Below, piece by piece: positions 48,365-59,123 of a DNA stretch of 59,123 nt. The notes under the pieces are model-generated. The model was not told the DNA's origin. It saw only the letters and a list, made by a program, of their open reading frames with translations, and made no database searches. Both the position numbers and the translations under genes were made by a program. Positions within the stretch are counted from its first letter, which is position 1. The number at the start of each line of letters is the position of its first letter. The stretch is from Acidianus hospitalis (lineage in GTDB: Archaea > Thermoproteota > Thermoprotei_A > Sulfolobales > Sulfolobaceae), in contig QEFD01000232.1 of assembly GCA_003086435.1 (NCBI GenBank), positions 1 through 59,123 of the forward strand, given 5' to 3'.

Positions 48365-48485
48365 ATAATCACCAGAAAATTAACGGTGTTTAAAAAATTT
48401 AAATTTAAGATTAAGGTCATTGTAGCCACAGGGTAGGATAAGTTAAAAATATAGAAGATTTTGCTATCATAAGCTTGTGAGCTAA

Positions 48486-49035
<550 letters not shown>

Positions 49036-49049
<14 letters not shown>

Positions 49050-49206
49050 CCGGTAGTTCTTTCTTTTTGATTCTTAAATTCCTACTATGGCATCTTCTGC
49101 ATTTGGTAGCTCTTATTGAGTTTAAAGCACCGCAGTTTCTACAAACTTTTTTAATGAACACTCTTTCTTGGACTATTCTGAGCTTTTCAGGGTCGGTAAT
49201 AGGCAT
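49036..49206 (-). CDS. rpl40e: 50S ribosomal protein L40e
   Basis: A 56-aa zinc protein of the large subunit. Begins [20 protein letters not shown], then the zinc finger C22-x2-C25 and C36-x2-C39 ([18 protein letters not shown]) and a basic tail ([12 protein letters not shown]). A GATATATAAG box on the minus strand about 24 bases before the ATG suggests a leaderless mRNA. Overlaps the nucleotidyltransferase-like gene by 14 bases at the 3' ends. Confidence 0.94.
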
Positions 49207-49277
49207 TTATATAACCCGCTACTTATATATCTGACAAGATTCATAAATATTGCGGTAATAGTGGAGCGTGGATTTGG

Positions 49278-49784
49278 ATGAAAATTCCCCTTGATTATTT
49301 ATGCGTAAAAAGTGGTCTGCTTTGCAATAGATGCCAGAGTCTTGTAGATAGCGGAGAGGTAGACAGTTTTGAAGTAAAGGTAATGCAAGCTCTTTTAGAA
49401 TTAGAGGAAACTCAATTTAAAGAATTGAAAGATTCAACATATTATAAGGCAATTAAGGTAAATGATCTTTTAATCCTTCTAGTTGGGAGTGGCCCATCTA
49501 TGACAATACAAAAGTGGATAAAGGTTGCCAAAGCTCTACAAGATAAACTTCATATGAAAGTAAGGATAGTAGAAAAAACTAACAATATTAAGAATAGTGC
49601 AATACAATTACTTTCACCTGCAAGAGATTTAGGAGTTAATACAGTGTGGTTGCCCGACGGTTCTGTTCAATACGTGATAAGAGTTTCAAAAAGCGAAAGA
49701 AAATTATTGCCTGCTGACTCTAACATCTTAGAATCAGCTTTATCAAAGATTCATGATACAAGAGTTAAGATAAGGGTTGAGTAA
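49278..49784 (+). CDS. NusA-like KH domain protein
   Basis: A 168-aa protein related to the archaeal NusA-like family. The N-terminal 30 residues contain [12 protein letters not shown] (three cysteines, possible zinc site); the rest shows KH-type segments ([48 protein letters not shown]). Usually found before the aspartyl-tRNA synthetase gene in Sulfolobales, as here, where aspS starts one base after its stop. A role in RNA binding during transcription or translation is inferred. Confidence 0.7.
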   Translation: MKIPLDYLCVKSGLLCNRCQSLVDSGEVDSFEVKVMQALLELEETQFKELKDSTYYKAIKVNDLLILLVGSGPSMTIQKWIKVAKALQDKLHMKVRIVEKTNNIKNSAIQLLSPARDLGVNTVWLPDGSVQYVIRVSKSERKLLPADSNILESALSKIHDTRVKIRVE

Positions 49785-51077
49785 ATGCTTAAGTCCGATT
49801 TTGTAGCAGAAATATCTCCAGAGCAAGATGGGAAAGAAGTTACAGTGGCAGGCTGGGTTCACACTATAAGAGATCTAGGAGGAAAGAAATTTATATTACT
49901 TAGAGATAGGTCAGGCTTAGGTCAAATAGTTATTGATAAAAGTAATACGAAAGCTTTTGAATTAAGTAAAGATTTAACTCAAGAATCTGTGATCTTAGTT
50001 AAAGGTGTAGTAAAAGCTGATAAGAGAGCTCCAAACGGAGTAGAAATACATGCAAATGAACTTGAAATTTTAAGTAAAGCAAAAGCTCCTCTTCCGTTGG
50101 ACGTTTCTGGTAAAGTTAACGCAGATTTAGACACTAGACTTAGGGAAAGGCTATTGGATCTAAGAAGGTTGGAAATGGAAGCTGTGATAAAAATACAGTC
50201 TGAGGCTATAAGAGCCTTTAGAGAGTATCTATACTCGCAAAAATTTGTTGAAATTTTTACACCTAAGATAATTGCTACTGCGACTGAAGGGGGTGCACAG
50301 CTATTTCCAGTTATATATTTTGGCAAAGAGGCATTCTTAGCTCAAAGTCCACAGCTTTACAAGGAACTATTAGCAGGAACAATTGAAAGAGTGTTCGAAG
50401 TAGCTCCGGCGTGGAGAGCTGAAGAGTCTGATACTCCTTATCACTTATCAGAATTCTTAAGTGCAGATATTGAAGTAGCGTTTGCAGATTATAATGATAT
50501 AATGAATATCGTTGAAAATACATTAGACTTTATGGTAAATAGAGTAAGGAGTAATTGTCAAAAAGAATTGAAAATACTCAATCATACTTTACCAGAAATT
50601 AAAAAACCTATTAAGAGAATAACCTATTCGGAAGCAATAGAGATATTGCAAAGCGCTGGAGTTAATATAAAATTTGGGGACGATATAGGAACACCAGAGC
50701 AAAGAATTCTCCACCAGAAATTAAATGAAGATTTATATTTCATAATTGATTGGCCTTCTACTGCTAGACCATTTTATACAAGAAGGAAAAGTAATAATCC
50801 TGAATTAAGCGAAAGCTTTGATTTAATTTATAGATGGGTTGAGATAGCCTCTGGAAGCAGTAGAAACTACAAGAGGGAAGTTCTAGAAGAAGAATTAAAG
50901 ACTAGAGGGCTAAATATAGCAAGTTTTGAGTTCTTCTTAAAATGGTTTGACTATGGAATGCCTCCTCATGCCGGTGTGGGAATAGGAGTACAAAGACTAA
51001 TGATGCTTTTCACTGGATTACAAAACGTAAAAGAGATCTCGTTATTCCCAAGGGATAAGAAAAGACTTGTTCCTTAG
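49785..51077 (+). CDS. aspS: Aspartyl-tRNA synthetase
   Basis: Class II enzyme of 430 aa, archaeal/eukaryotic type. N-terminal OB fold ([23 protein letters not shown]), motif 1 ([21 protein letters not shown]), motif 2 ([21 protein letters not shown]) and motif 3 ([18 protein letters not shown]) are visible. Archaeal AspRS may be discriminating or charge tRNA-Asn too; this cannot be judged here. Cotranscribed with the KH protein; its end overlaps convergent truD by four bases. Confidence 0.94.
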   Translation: MLKSDFVAEISPEQDGKEVTVAGWVHTIRDLGGKKFILLRDRSGLGQIVIDKSNTKAFELSKDLTQESVILVKGVVKADKRAPNGVEIHANELEILSKAKAPLPLDVSGKVNADLDTRLRERLLDLRRLEMEAVIKIQSEAIRAFREYLYSQKFVEIFTPKIIATATEGGAQLFPVIYFGKEAFLAQSPQLYKELLAGTIERVFEVAPAWRAEESDTPYHLSEFLSADIEVAFADYNDIMNIVENTLDFMVNRVRSNCQKELKILNHTLPEIKKPIKRITYSEAIEILQSAGVNIKFGDDIGTPEQRILHQKLNEDLYFIIDWPSTARPFYTRRKSNNPELSESFDLIYRWVEIASGSSRNYKREVLEEELKTRGLNIASFEFFLKWFDYGMPPHAGVGIGVQRLMMLFTGLQNVKEISLFPRDKKRLVP

Positions 51078-52174
51078 GTTATTTTTCTCGCATCTATATT
51101 TAATAGTTCCACTAGAAAAACTGTAGCATACATTCCCCTATCTAATGCAAAAGATATTTCGTTATTTTTTTCATCAGCTTTTAGGTTTCTTACTTCCGTA
51201 AACGCTTTTCTAACTAGTTGAGGCTTATTTATTTTCAACTCTTTTATCTTAAAATTACTTGGATCTATTCCTTCTTCATCATAAATTTCTTTACATATTT
51301 CGTCACATTTGCGTATATCAGAATATATACCTAAAATAGAATTTCTTTCTATATCATTCATTTTTCTAGATAAAAGCTTGTTAAACAAATAACTTTGATA
51401 CGCTTCAACATAAAAACTTAGAGGAATAAACGAGTTTTTTAATGCTAAAAAGAAATTGTTATTCTTGATAAGATTCTTCAGAAGTACTCTTTCCTGTTTA
51501 AACTTACTTGGCGTGAAACTTAATGCCTCTTTGTAATTTCCTTCCATTATCATTTTCCTTATATCTTTCATTAAGTCTGACTCTGAGTAAAAAGGGTAAG
51601 CTAATATAGACATTACTGCATTATACCAGTCCTTCTTGACAATATAATAACCTATAACATGAGTCATAGGTCTCCTAGTTCCAAACCTTTGATAGCCTAC
51701 AAAGGCTGGGATAAAAGTATCTTTATTAATTACCTTAATTCTTTCGATTACTTCATCAAATTTAGAGGTTACAAGTTTTATTCTGAAGATATTGCCTGTA
51801 TGATTGAACTTTTGATTTGAATATCCAAGAAATTTTAGCTTAATTCCGTTACTTTCGAATTGTTGTACAGTAGATGAAGAGTCTGTGTAAACTATTTGGG
51901 ACGTGATTGCATTAGTATCTTTTATTCCTATGTAGTTGACTTTTCTCTTTAGAATTTTAGTTAATTCATATATTGCAGTAAAATGATCAACATTGGTTTT
52001 CTCTAGAAGATATACTGCGTATTTCCCAGATTTTTCTCCTTTCCATTCAACGCATGGTTTGTAGTTTATTTCTTCTATTACTCTAAAACCTTCAGGTCTA
52101 GGTATTTCTGCGTCAATTGTAGGCCATTCGTGTAAATGTCTTTCAATTCCTATTGCAATATCTATGGAATTTAT
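51074..52174 (-). CDS. truD: tRNA pseudouridine synthase TruD, apparent AUA start
   Basis: A continuous 366-codon frame encodes a complete Tru[21 protein letters not shown] at the N-terminus, the catalytic loop [11 protein letters not shown] with D86, [14 protein letters not shown] near 165, and [11 protein letters not shown] in the C-terminal half. It modifies uridine in tRNA (position 13 in bacteria). No ATG, GTG or TTG occurs in frame before codon 170, although family residues begin almost at the 5' end and a TGA closes the frame five codons upstream of the ATA. The first useful codon is ATA at 52172-52174, overlapping the pth2 stop as ATAA, the layout where ATGA is usual. A sequencing error is the main alternative. 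Confidence 0.8.
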   Translation of the reverse strand: MNSIDIAIGIERHLHEWPTIDAEIPRPEGFRVIEEINYKPCVEWKGEKSGKYAVYLLEKTNVDHFTAIYELTKILKRKVNYIGIKDTNAITSQIVYTDSSSTVQQFESNGIKLKFLGYSNQKFNHTGNIFRIKLVTSKFDEVIERIKVINKDTFIPAFVGYQRFGTRRPMTHVIGYYIVKKDWYNAVMSILAYPFYSESDLMKDIRKMIMEGNYKEALSFTPSKFKQERVLLKNLIKNNNFFLALKNSFIPLSFYVEAYQSYLFNKLLSRKMNDIERNSILGIYSDIRKCDEICKEIYDEEGIDPSNFKIKELKINKPQLVRKAFTEVRNLKADEKNNEISFALDRGMYATVFLVELLNIDARKIT

Positions 52175-52530
52175 AGTAATTTTAGATCACCGGTTATTGA
52201 ATCTATTAAGGAGTCCTCACAAGGACCTATACCCGCACAAGTTATAGTCCCAGGTTCAACTTGAGTTTTTCCTGCATCCTGGATTATAGTTACTGGTAAA
52301 TTTTTTTGCCTGGCAAGTTCTGCTCTCTTCAGTAGCTCCTCAAGATTTTCGACTTTTACAACTATCTTAGGCTGACCTTCGTTTATCCATTCCTCAAGGC
52401 AAGATTTCCAGATATTATTATTAGAATTTAAAATATCTAAAACTAGAGAAACTGCTGCATGAGCAACCTGGGCAGCAATCTTACCTTTGCCCATTTTTAT
52501 GTCATTCCGTACCATTACCACCATTTTCAT
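52171..52530 (-). CDS. pth2: Peptidyl-tRNA hydrolase, type 2
   Basis: A 119-aa Pth2 that recycles peptidyl-tRNA. Signature: MVVMVRNDIKMGKGKIAAQVAHAA, GQPKIVVKVENLEELL, IIQDAGKTQVEPGTITCAGIGPC and the C-terminal [12 protein letters not shown] 52530 is chosen over GTG 52551 because a GTTTATAAAAG box is centred 26 bases upstream of it (and covers the GTG) and homologues start there. Its stop overlaps the proposed AUA start of truD. Confidence 0.93.
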   Translation of the reverse strand: MKMVVMVRNDIKMGKGKIAAQVAHAAVSLVLDILNSNNNIWKSCLEEWINEGQPKIVVKVENLEELLKRAELARQKNLPVTIIQDAGKTQVEPGTITCAGIGPCEDSLIDSITGDLKLL

Positions 52531-52593
52531 AAATCCTAAGTAATCTGACACTTTTATAAACTCTCCAGAGTTGATATTTAGAGGGAAATAAAA

Positions 52594-52791
52594 TTGTCAG
52601 TCAAGCTTAGTTTAAGAGAAGAAATAGAGCCTCCAGTTTGCAGTAGTTGTGGAAGAATTATACATCCTAGAGAGAGAGGAGTAGCATTTTATTGCCCGAA
52701 TTGTGGTGAAGTCTTGATATTAAGGGATAAATACTGTAGATTACAGGGAGTAGAATATACTTGCCCTAAGTGCGGTTTTACTGGACCTTAA
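52594..52791 (+). CDS. Zinc-ribbon RNA-binding-type small protein
   Basis: A 65-aa protein with four CxxC knuckles: CSSCG near 16, CPNCG near 34, and CPKCG near 57, plus C48. This matches the small archaeal zinc-ribbon proteins (COG2888-like) found before aEF1-beta and thought to act in translation. TTG start at 52594 preceded by GAGGG. The aEF1-beta gene follows after 14 bases. Confidence 0.8.
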   Translation: MSVKLSLREEIEPPVCSSCGRIIHPRERGVAFYCPNCGEVLILRDKYCRLQGVEYTCPKCGFTGP

Positions 52792-52805
52792 GAGGGGATT
52801 ATAAA

Positions 52806-53081
52806 ATGACAGATGTTTTGGTAGTACTAAAAGTATTTCCTGACAGTGATGAGGTTAATTTAGATAAGTTAGCAGAGGAAATAACTAAGAAACTTCCTCA
52901 AAATTATTCCATAGTAAGAAAAGAGACAGAGCCCATAGCTTTTGGTTTACAAGCTCTAGTTCTTTACGTTAAAATGCCAGAAGAGACTGAAGGAGGAACT
53001 GATACGCTTGAAGAAATTGCTTCTAATATAGAAGGAGTAAGTCATGCCGAAGTAGTTGGAATAACGAGGCTCGGTTTTTAA
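52806..53081 (+). CDS. ef1b: Translation elongation factor aEF1-beta
   Basis: The 91-aa nucleotide exchange factor for aEF1A. Family features are VLVVLKVFPDSDEVNLDKL at the start, PIAFGLQALVLYVKMPE in the centre and the C-terminal VSHAEVVGITRLGF. Start at ATG 52806, preceded by the ribosome-binding site GAGGGGAT; an in-frame ATG at 52770 in the preceding gene is not used. Confidence 0.94.
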   Translation: MTDVLVVLKVFPDSDEVNLDKLAEEITKKLPQNYSIVRKETEPIAFGLQALVLYVKMPEETEGGTDTLEEIASNIEGVSHAEVVGITRLGF

Positions 53082-53120
53082 TAAGTTAATCTCTTTTATC
53101 TAGTTTTCCATATATTTTAG

Positions 53121-56724
<3,604 letters not shown>

Positions 56725-56779
56725 CAATTTAAATTGTTATTATAATTAGGTTTATATGTTAGGTATCCAATAATTTATA

Positions 56780-57436
56780 GTGTCAAACTTACCATACTTC
56801 CCAGTAATATTAGACCTAGAAAAGTTTAGAATCCTAGTAATTGGAGGAGGAAAAGTAGGAAGTAAAAGAGCATTAAAATTTCACAAGTACAGTAAAAATG
56901 TAACGGTTGTTAGTGAAAACTTTTCTGAAGACTTACTCAATTCTCCAATAGAAAAAATAAAAATGAATGCAGAAAATTTGTCTGAGGATTTCTTAAAGAG
57001 ATTCGATATAATTGTCACTGCAACCAACAATAGGGAATTAAACTCTAAATTATGTAATTTGGCAAAGAAACTAGGAAAATTGTGTAATAATCCAACAAAT
57101 CCAGAAGACTCAAACTTTATTGTACCAATTTTTTATTCTGATGAAAATTACGAAATTGCTGTAACTACTTATGGCAAATCTAGTCTTGTTTCAGAGTTTA
57201 TACTTAATGAAATTCTTGATGGCCTTTCTCAGAAGAAAGATTTTGTAAACTTATTAACGAATGCTATGGCTAGAGTTAAGGAAATTGCTAAGAAAAAAAT
57301 TAATGATCCGTCACTTAGGTTTGCATTGTATTATAAAATATTTTATGATAAGTTATTTTCAGATTTTTTAATTAATGGAAAATATAATGAAGCAATAAAT
57401 AGAGCGGAGGAGATAATGAATGAGTATATTAAATGA
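56780..57436 (+). CDS. Precorrin-2 dehydrogenase / ferrochelatase-like (Met8/CysG N-domain)
   Basis: A 218-aa NAD-dependent siroheme enzyme: FPVILDLEKFRILVIGGGKVGSKRALKF Rossmann start, SEDFLKRFDIIVTATNNRELN, and the short helical C-terminus. Converts precorrin-2 to sirohydrochlorin and possibly inserts iron. GTG start with GTTTATATG 25 bases upstream (leaderless). Its stop overlaps the hemA start by 17 bases. Confidence 0.88.
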   Translation: MSNLPYFPVILDLEKFRILVIGGGKVGSKRALKFHKYSKNVTVVSENFSEDLLNSPIEKIKMNAENLSEDFLKRFDIIVTATNNRELNSKLCNLAKKLGKLCNNPTNPEDSNFIVPIFYSDENYEIAVTTYGKSSLVSEFILNEILDGLSQKKDFVNLLTNAMARVKEIAKKKINDPSLRFALYYKIFYDKLFSDFLINGKYNEAINRAEEIMNEYIK

Positions 57437-58679
57437 AATTGAAAATAGATATTTTGCAATTATATACACTTATAAGACAATTGGATTTGACAATTTATCT
57501 TCTCATTATCTAAGAGAGAACGAAATATCATTAATTCATAATATTGTCGGCTCGCAAATGGCTATAATACAAACTTGTAATAGAATAGAAATTTACTTAT
57601 ATTCTGAGGACTCCGATACTACAACTAAACTATTAAATTTTCTTGATCAAGTACATGGTAAGAAAATAAGTATTGATGCTACAATCCTTACTGGAAGTAA
57701 AGCTATAGAGCACTTATTTGAGGTAGCATCAGGAATAGATTCAATGGCAATAGGAGAATATGAAATATTAAGTCAAGTAAGACTTTCTTTGGAAAATGCA
57801 AAAAAATTACATATGATAGGAAAAGAATTGGAAATTTTATTTGAGAGAGCGATAAAAGTAGGAAGGAGAGTTAGACAACAGACAAACATCTCTAAAGGAA
57901 AAGTAGGTTTATATTCTATAGCTATAGAATTAGCAAAAACTAGAGTCGACCTGAAGACTGCAAATATAGCAGTAATAGGTGCAGGGCAAATAGGAAGTAG
58001 ACTAATATCAATGCTAAACTCTGAGGGAGCCAAAAATATTACTATTCTAAATAGAACTGTTGAAAAAGCTAAAGAATTAGCAGAGAAGTATGGTTATTCT
58101 TACTCAAGCTTAGACTTTTCAAAGCTTGACGGTTTTGATGTAATATTTTCTGCAATATTTTACCCTAGAGTTATAAGGATTGACAACAAGTTTATAATAG
58201 ATTTATCGTCACCACCAATATTTCAAGGTAATGAAGTATATACTTTGAAGAATTTGCAACAAATATCTGAGGAAATAAGGAAAAAGAGATTAAGCGAATT
58301 GAGTAAAGCAAAAGATATTATAGAAGAAGGGATAAGGGACTTTATACTAGATTATGAGAATTTAAAGTATGATATGATTGTATCACAAATAATGAAAAAT
58401 ATAGAGGAAATCAGGCAAAATGAAGTAAAGAGAGCATTAAAAGAACTTAACGGTGATAACGCAGAAGAAGTACTTAATGCTATGACTAAGTCTATGGTAA
58501 AGAAAATGTTTTATCCATTGTTATCTAAAATTAAAGAAGCTGTAAGAAATAATGAGACAAACTACATTAACTTGATCTTGGAATTATTTAATAATGGCAA
58601 GCTTTCCGATAGTAAGACCAAGGAGATTGAGGAAAAACAAGTTAATAAGAGATATGATAGCAGAAACCAATCTAACTGA
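57420..58679 (+). CDS. hemA: Glutamyl-tRNA reductase
   Basis: First committed step of C5-type tetrapyrrole synthesis, 419 aa. The catalytic cysteine is in QTCNRIEIYLYS near 52; GIDSMAIGEYEILSQV near 106, RRVRQQTNISKGKVGLYSIAI, and the NADPH loop VIGAGQIGSRL near 186 follow; the C-terminal dimerisation helix is full length. Overlaps met8-like upstream and hemB downstream (86 bases), so translation is coupled. Confidence 0.94.
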   Translation: MSILNEIENRYFAIIYTYKTIGFDNLSSHYLRENEISLIHNIVGSQMAIIQTCNRIEIYLYSEDSDTTTKLLNFLDQVHGKKISIDATILTGSKAIEHLFEVASGIDSMAIGEYEILSQVRLSLENAKKLHMIGKELEILFERAIKVGRRVRQQTNISKGKVGLYSIAIELAKTRVDLKTANIAVIGAGQIGSRLISMLNSEGAKNITILNRTVEKAKELAEKYGYSYSSLDFSKLDGFDVIFSAIFYPRVIRIDNKFIIDLSSPPIFQGNEVYTLKNLQQISEEIRKKRLSELSKAKDIIEEGIRDFILDYENLKYDMIVSQIMKNIEEIRQNEVKRALKELNGDNAEEVLNAMTKSMVKKMFYPLLSKIKEAVRNNETNYINLILELFNNGKLSDSKTKEIEEKQVNKRYDSRNQSN

Positions 58680-59123
58680 AAAAAATCTAATTTTACCAAT
58701 TTTTATCAAGGAAGGCATTTTAGAAGAAGAAGAAATAAAGAGCATGCCAGGAGTATTTCGCTATCCTCCTAATGATAAATTAATAAAATTCGTAGAAAGC
58801 AGTTATGATAATGGAATAAGGAATGTTATACTCTTTGGAATTCCAAAATATAAGGATGATATTGCTTCCTCAGCTTACGATAAAAATGGAGTAATACAGA
58901 CAAGCGTTAGACTACTTAAAGATACTTTTGGAGATAAACTAATTGTAATAACAGATGAGTGTACAGACGAGTATACTTCTCATGGCCATTGCGGAATAGT
59001 AAAGTACAATAGTAAAGGAGAATATTTTGTCGATAATGACGAAAGTTTAAAGATACATGCTAAAATAGCTCTTTCTCAAGCAGAAGCTGGTGCAGATATT
59101 ATAGCTCCGTCAAGTATGATGGA
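58594..59123 (+). CDS. hemB: Porphobilinogen synthase (partial, runs off the window)
   Basis: Condenses two 5-aminolevulinate molecules. The frame starts at ATG 58594 (MASFPIVRPRRLRKN) inside hemA and is open to the window end (176 codons). LILPIFIKEG, MPGVFRYPP, VILFGIP and DESLKIHAKIALSQAEAGADIIAPSSMMD-like blocks are typical (the last begins at about residue 148). The metal-binding stretch reads D-E-C123-T-D125-E-Y...H-C133: the second cysteine of the usual C-x-C-x7-C zinc site is an aspartate. Confidence 0.93.
   Translation, partial: MASFPIVRPRRLRKNKLIRDMIAETNLTEKNLILPIFIKEGILEEEEIKSMPGVFRYPPNDKLIKFVESSYDNGIRNVILFGIPKYKDDIASSAYDKNGVIQTSVRLLKDTFGDKLIVITDECTDEYTSHGHCGIVKYNSKGEYFVDNDESLKIHAKIALSQAEAGADIIAPSSMM

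Noticed and set aside
51074..51667. Reading truD as a truncated gene or frameshifted pseudogene starting at codon 170
   Set aside because: The frame upstream is open without a shift and encodes all conserved N-terminal TruD parts, so a full gene with an unusual start is the better reading.

Overview
The window is a dense, AT-rich piece of chromosome from a hyperthermophilic crenarchaeon of the order Sulfolobales. The evidence is gene content and family resemblance: single-subunit archaeal informational proteins (TFB, RNA polymerase subunits D, N and P, aIF1, aEF1-beta, aPelota, archaeal DnaG, a PolB3-type DNA polymerase, FEN1), an Ard1-type N-acetyltransferase very like the Sulfolobus one, TATA boxes about 26 bases upstream of many start codons (leaderless transcripts), GGTGA-type ribosome binding sites inside operons, and remnants of an SSV-type integrase at tRNA genes. 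The genus cannot be fixed from the sequence alone.

Layout. 0-6 kb: a small Cys-rich gene plus ubiX; a five-gene minus-strand operon (glyS, two small unknown proteins, a PhoU-like protein, endA); agmatinase and the hidden 48-aa RNA polymerase subunit P. 6-20 kb: aIF1, TFB, tRNA-Gln, a SelB-like protein without a recognisable G domain, lysS, a site-2 protease, a nucleotidyltransferase/DUF1122/radical SAM operon, aPelota, a RimI-like acetyltransferase, family B DNA polymerase, dnaG and tyrS. 20.9-31.6 kb: a long plus-strand run of overlapping or nearly touching genes joining an AIR-synthase-like enzyme, ribosomal proteins S13, S4, S11, L18e, L13, S9, S2, RNA polymerase D and N, MEMO, and the isoprenoid lipid genes (GHMP-like protein, isopentenyl phosphate kinase, type 2 IPP isomerase, GGPP synthase, a dolichyl-phosphate GlcNAc-phosphate transferase-like protein). 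31.7-38.1 kb: tRNA-Pro, tRNA-His and intron-containing tRNA-Met, with two decayed integrase N-terminal fragments, coaBC, ard1 and a tight operon of poorly known proteins. 38-49 kb: ahcY, FKBP isomerase, sn-glycerol-1-phosphate dehydrogenase, aCPSF1/FttA, tRNA-Val, an EamA transporter next to an unusual HTH-cupin-methyltransferase protein, a DsrE protein and a degenerate ThDP-fold protein. 49-59 kb: L40e, a NusA-like KH protein, aspS, truD, pth2, zinc ribbon, aEF1-beta, CDC48, a small winged-helix-like protein, fen1, then the start of a siroheme/heme cluster (met8-like, hemA, hemB cut by the window end).

Most of the window is core housekeeping. The most unusual signals are: (1) truD and fen1 both appear to start at an AUA codon placed in a four-base overlap with the preceding stop codon, where ATGA or GTGA is usual; (2) two nearly identical scars of SSV-type integrase genes next to tRNA-Pro and tRNA-Met, in opposite orientation 6 kb apart; (3) a fused HTH, cupin and methyltransferase protein beside a DMT exporter with a perfect inverted repeat in its promoter; (4) a candidate C/D box sRNA upstream of a possible ribbon-helix-helix regulator; (5) a ThDP-enzyme homologue with its catalytic and cofactor motifs missing.
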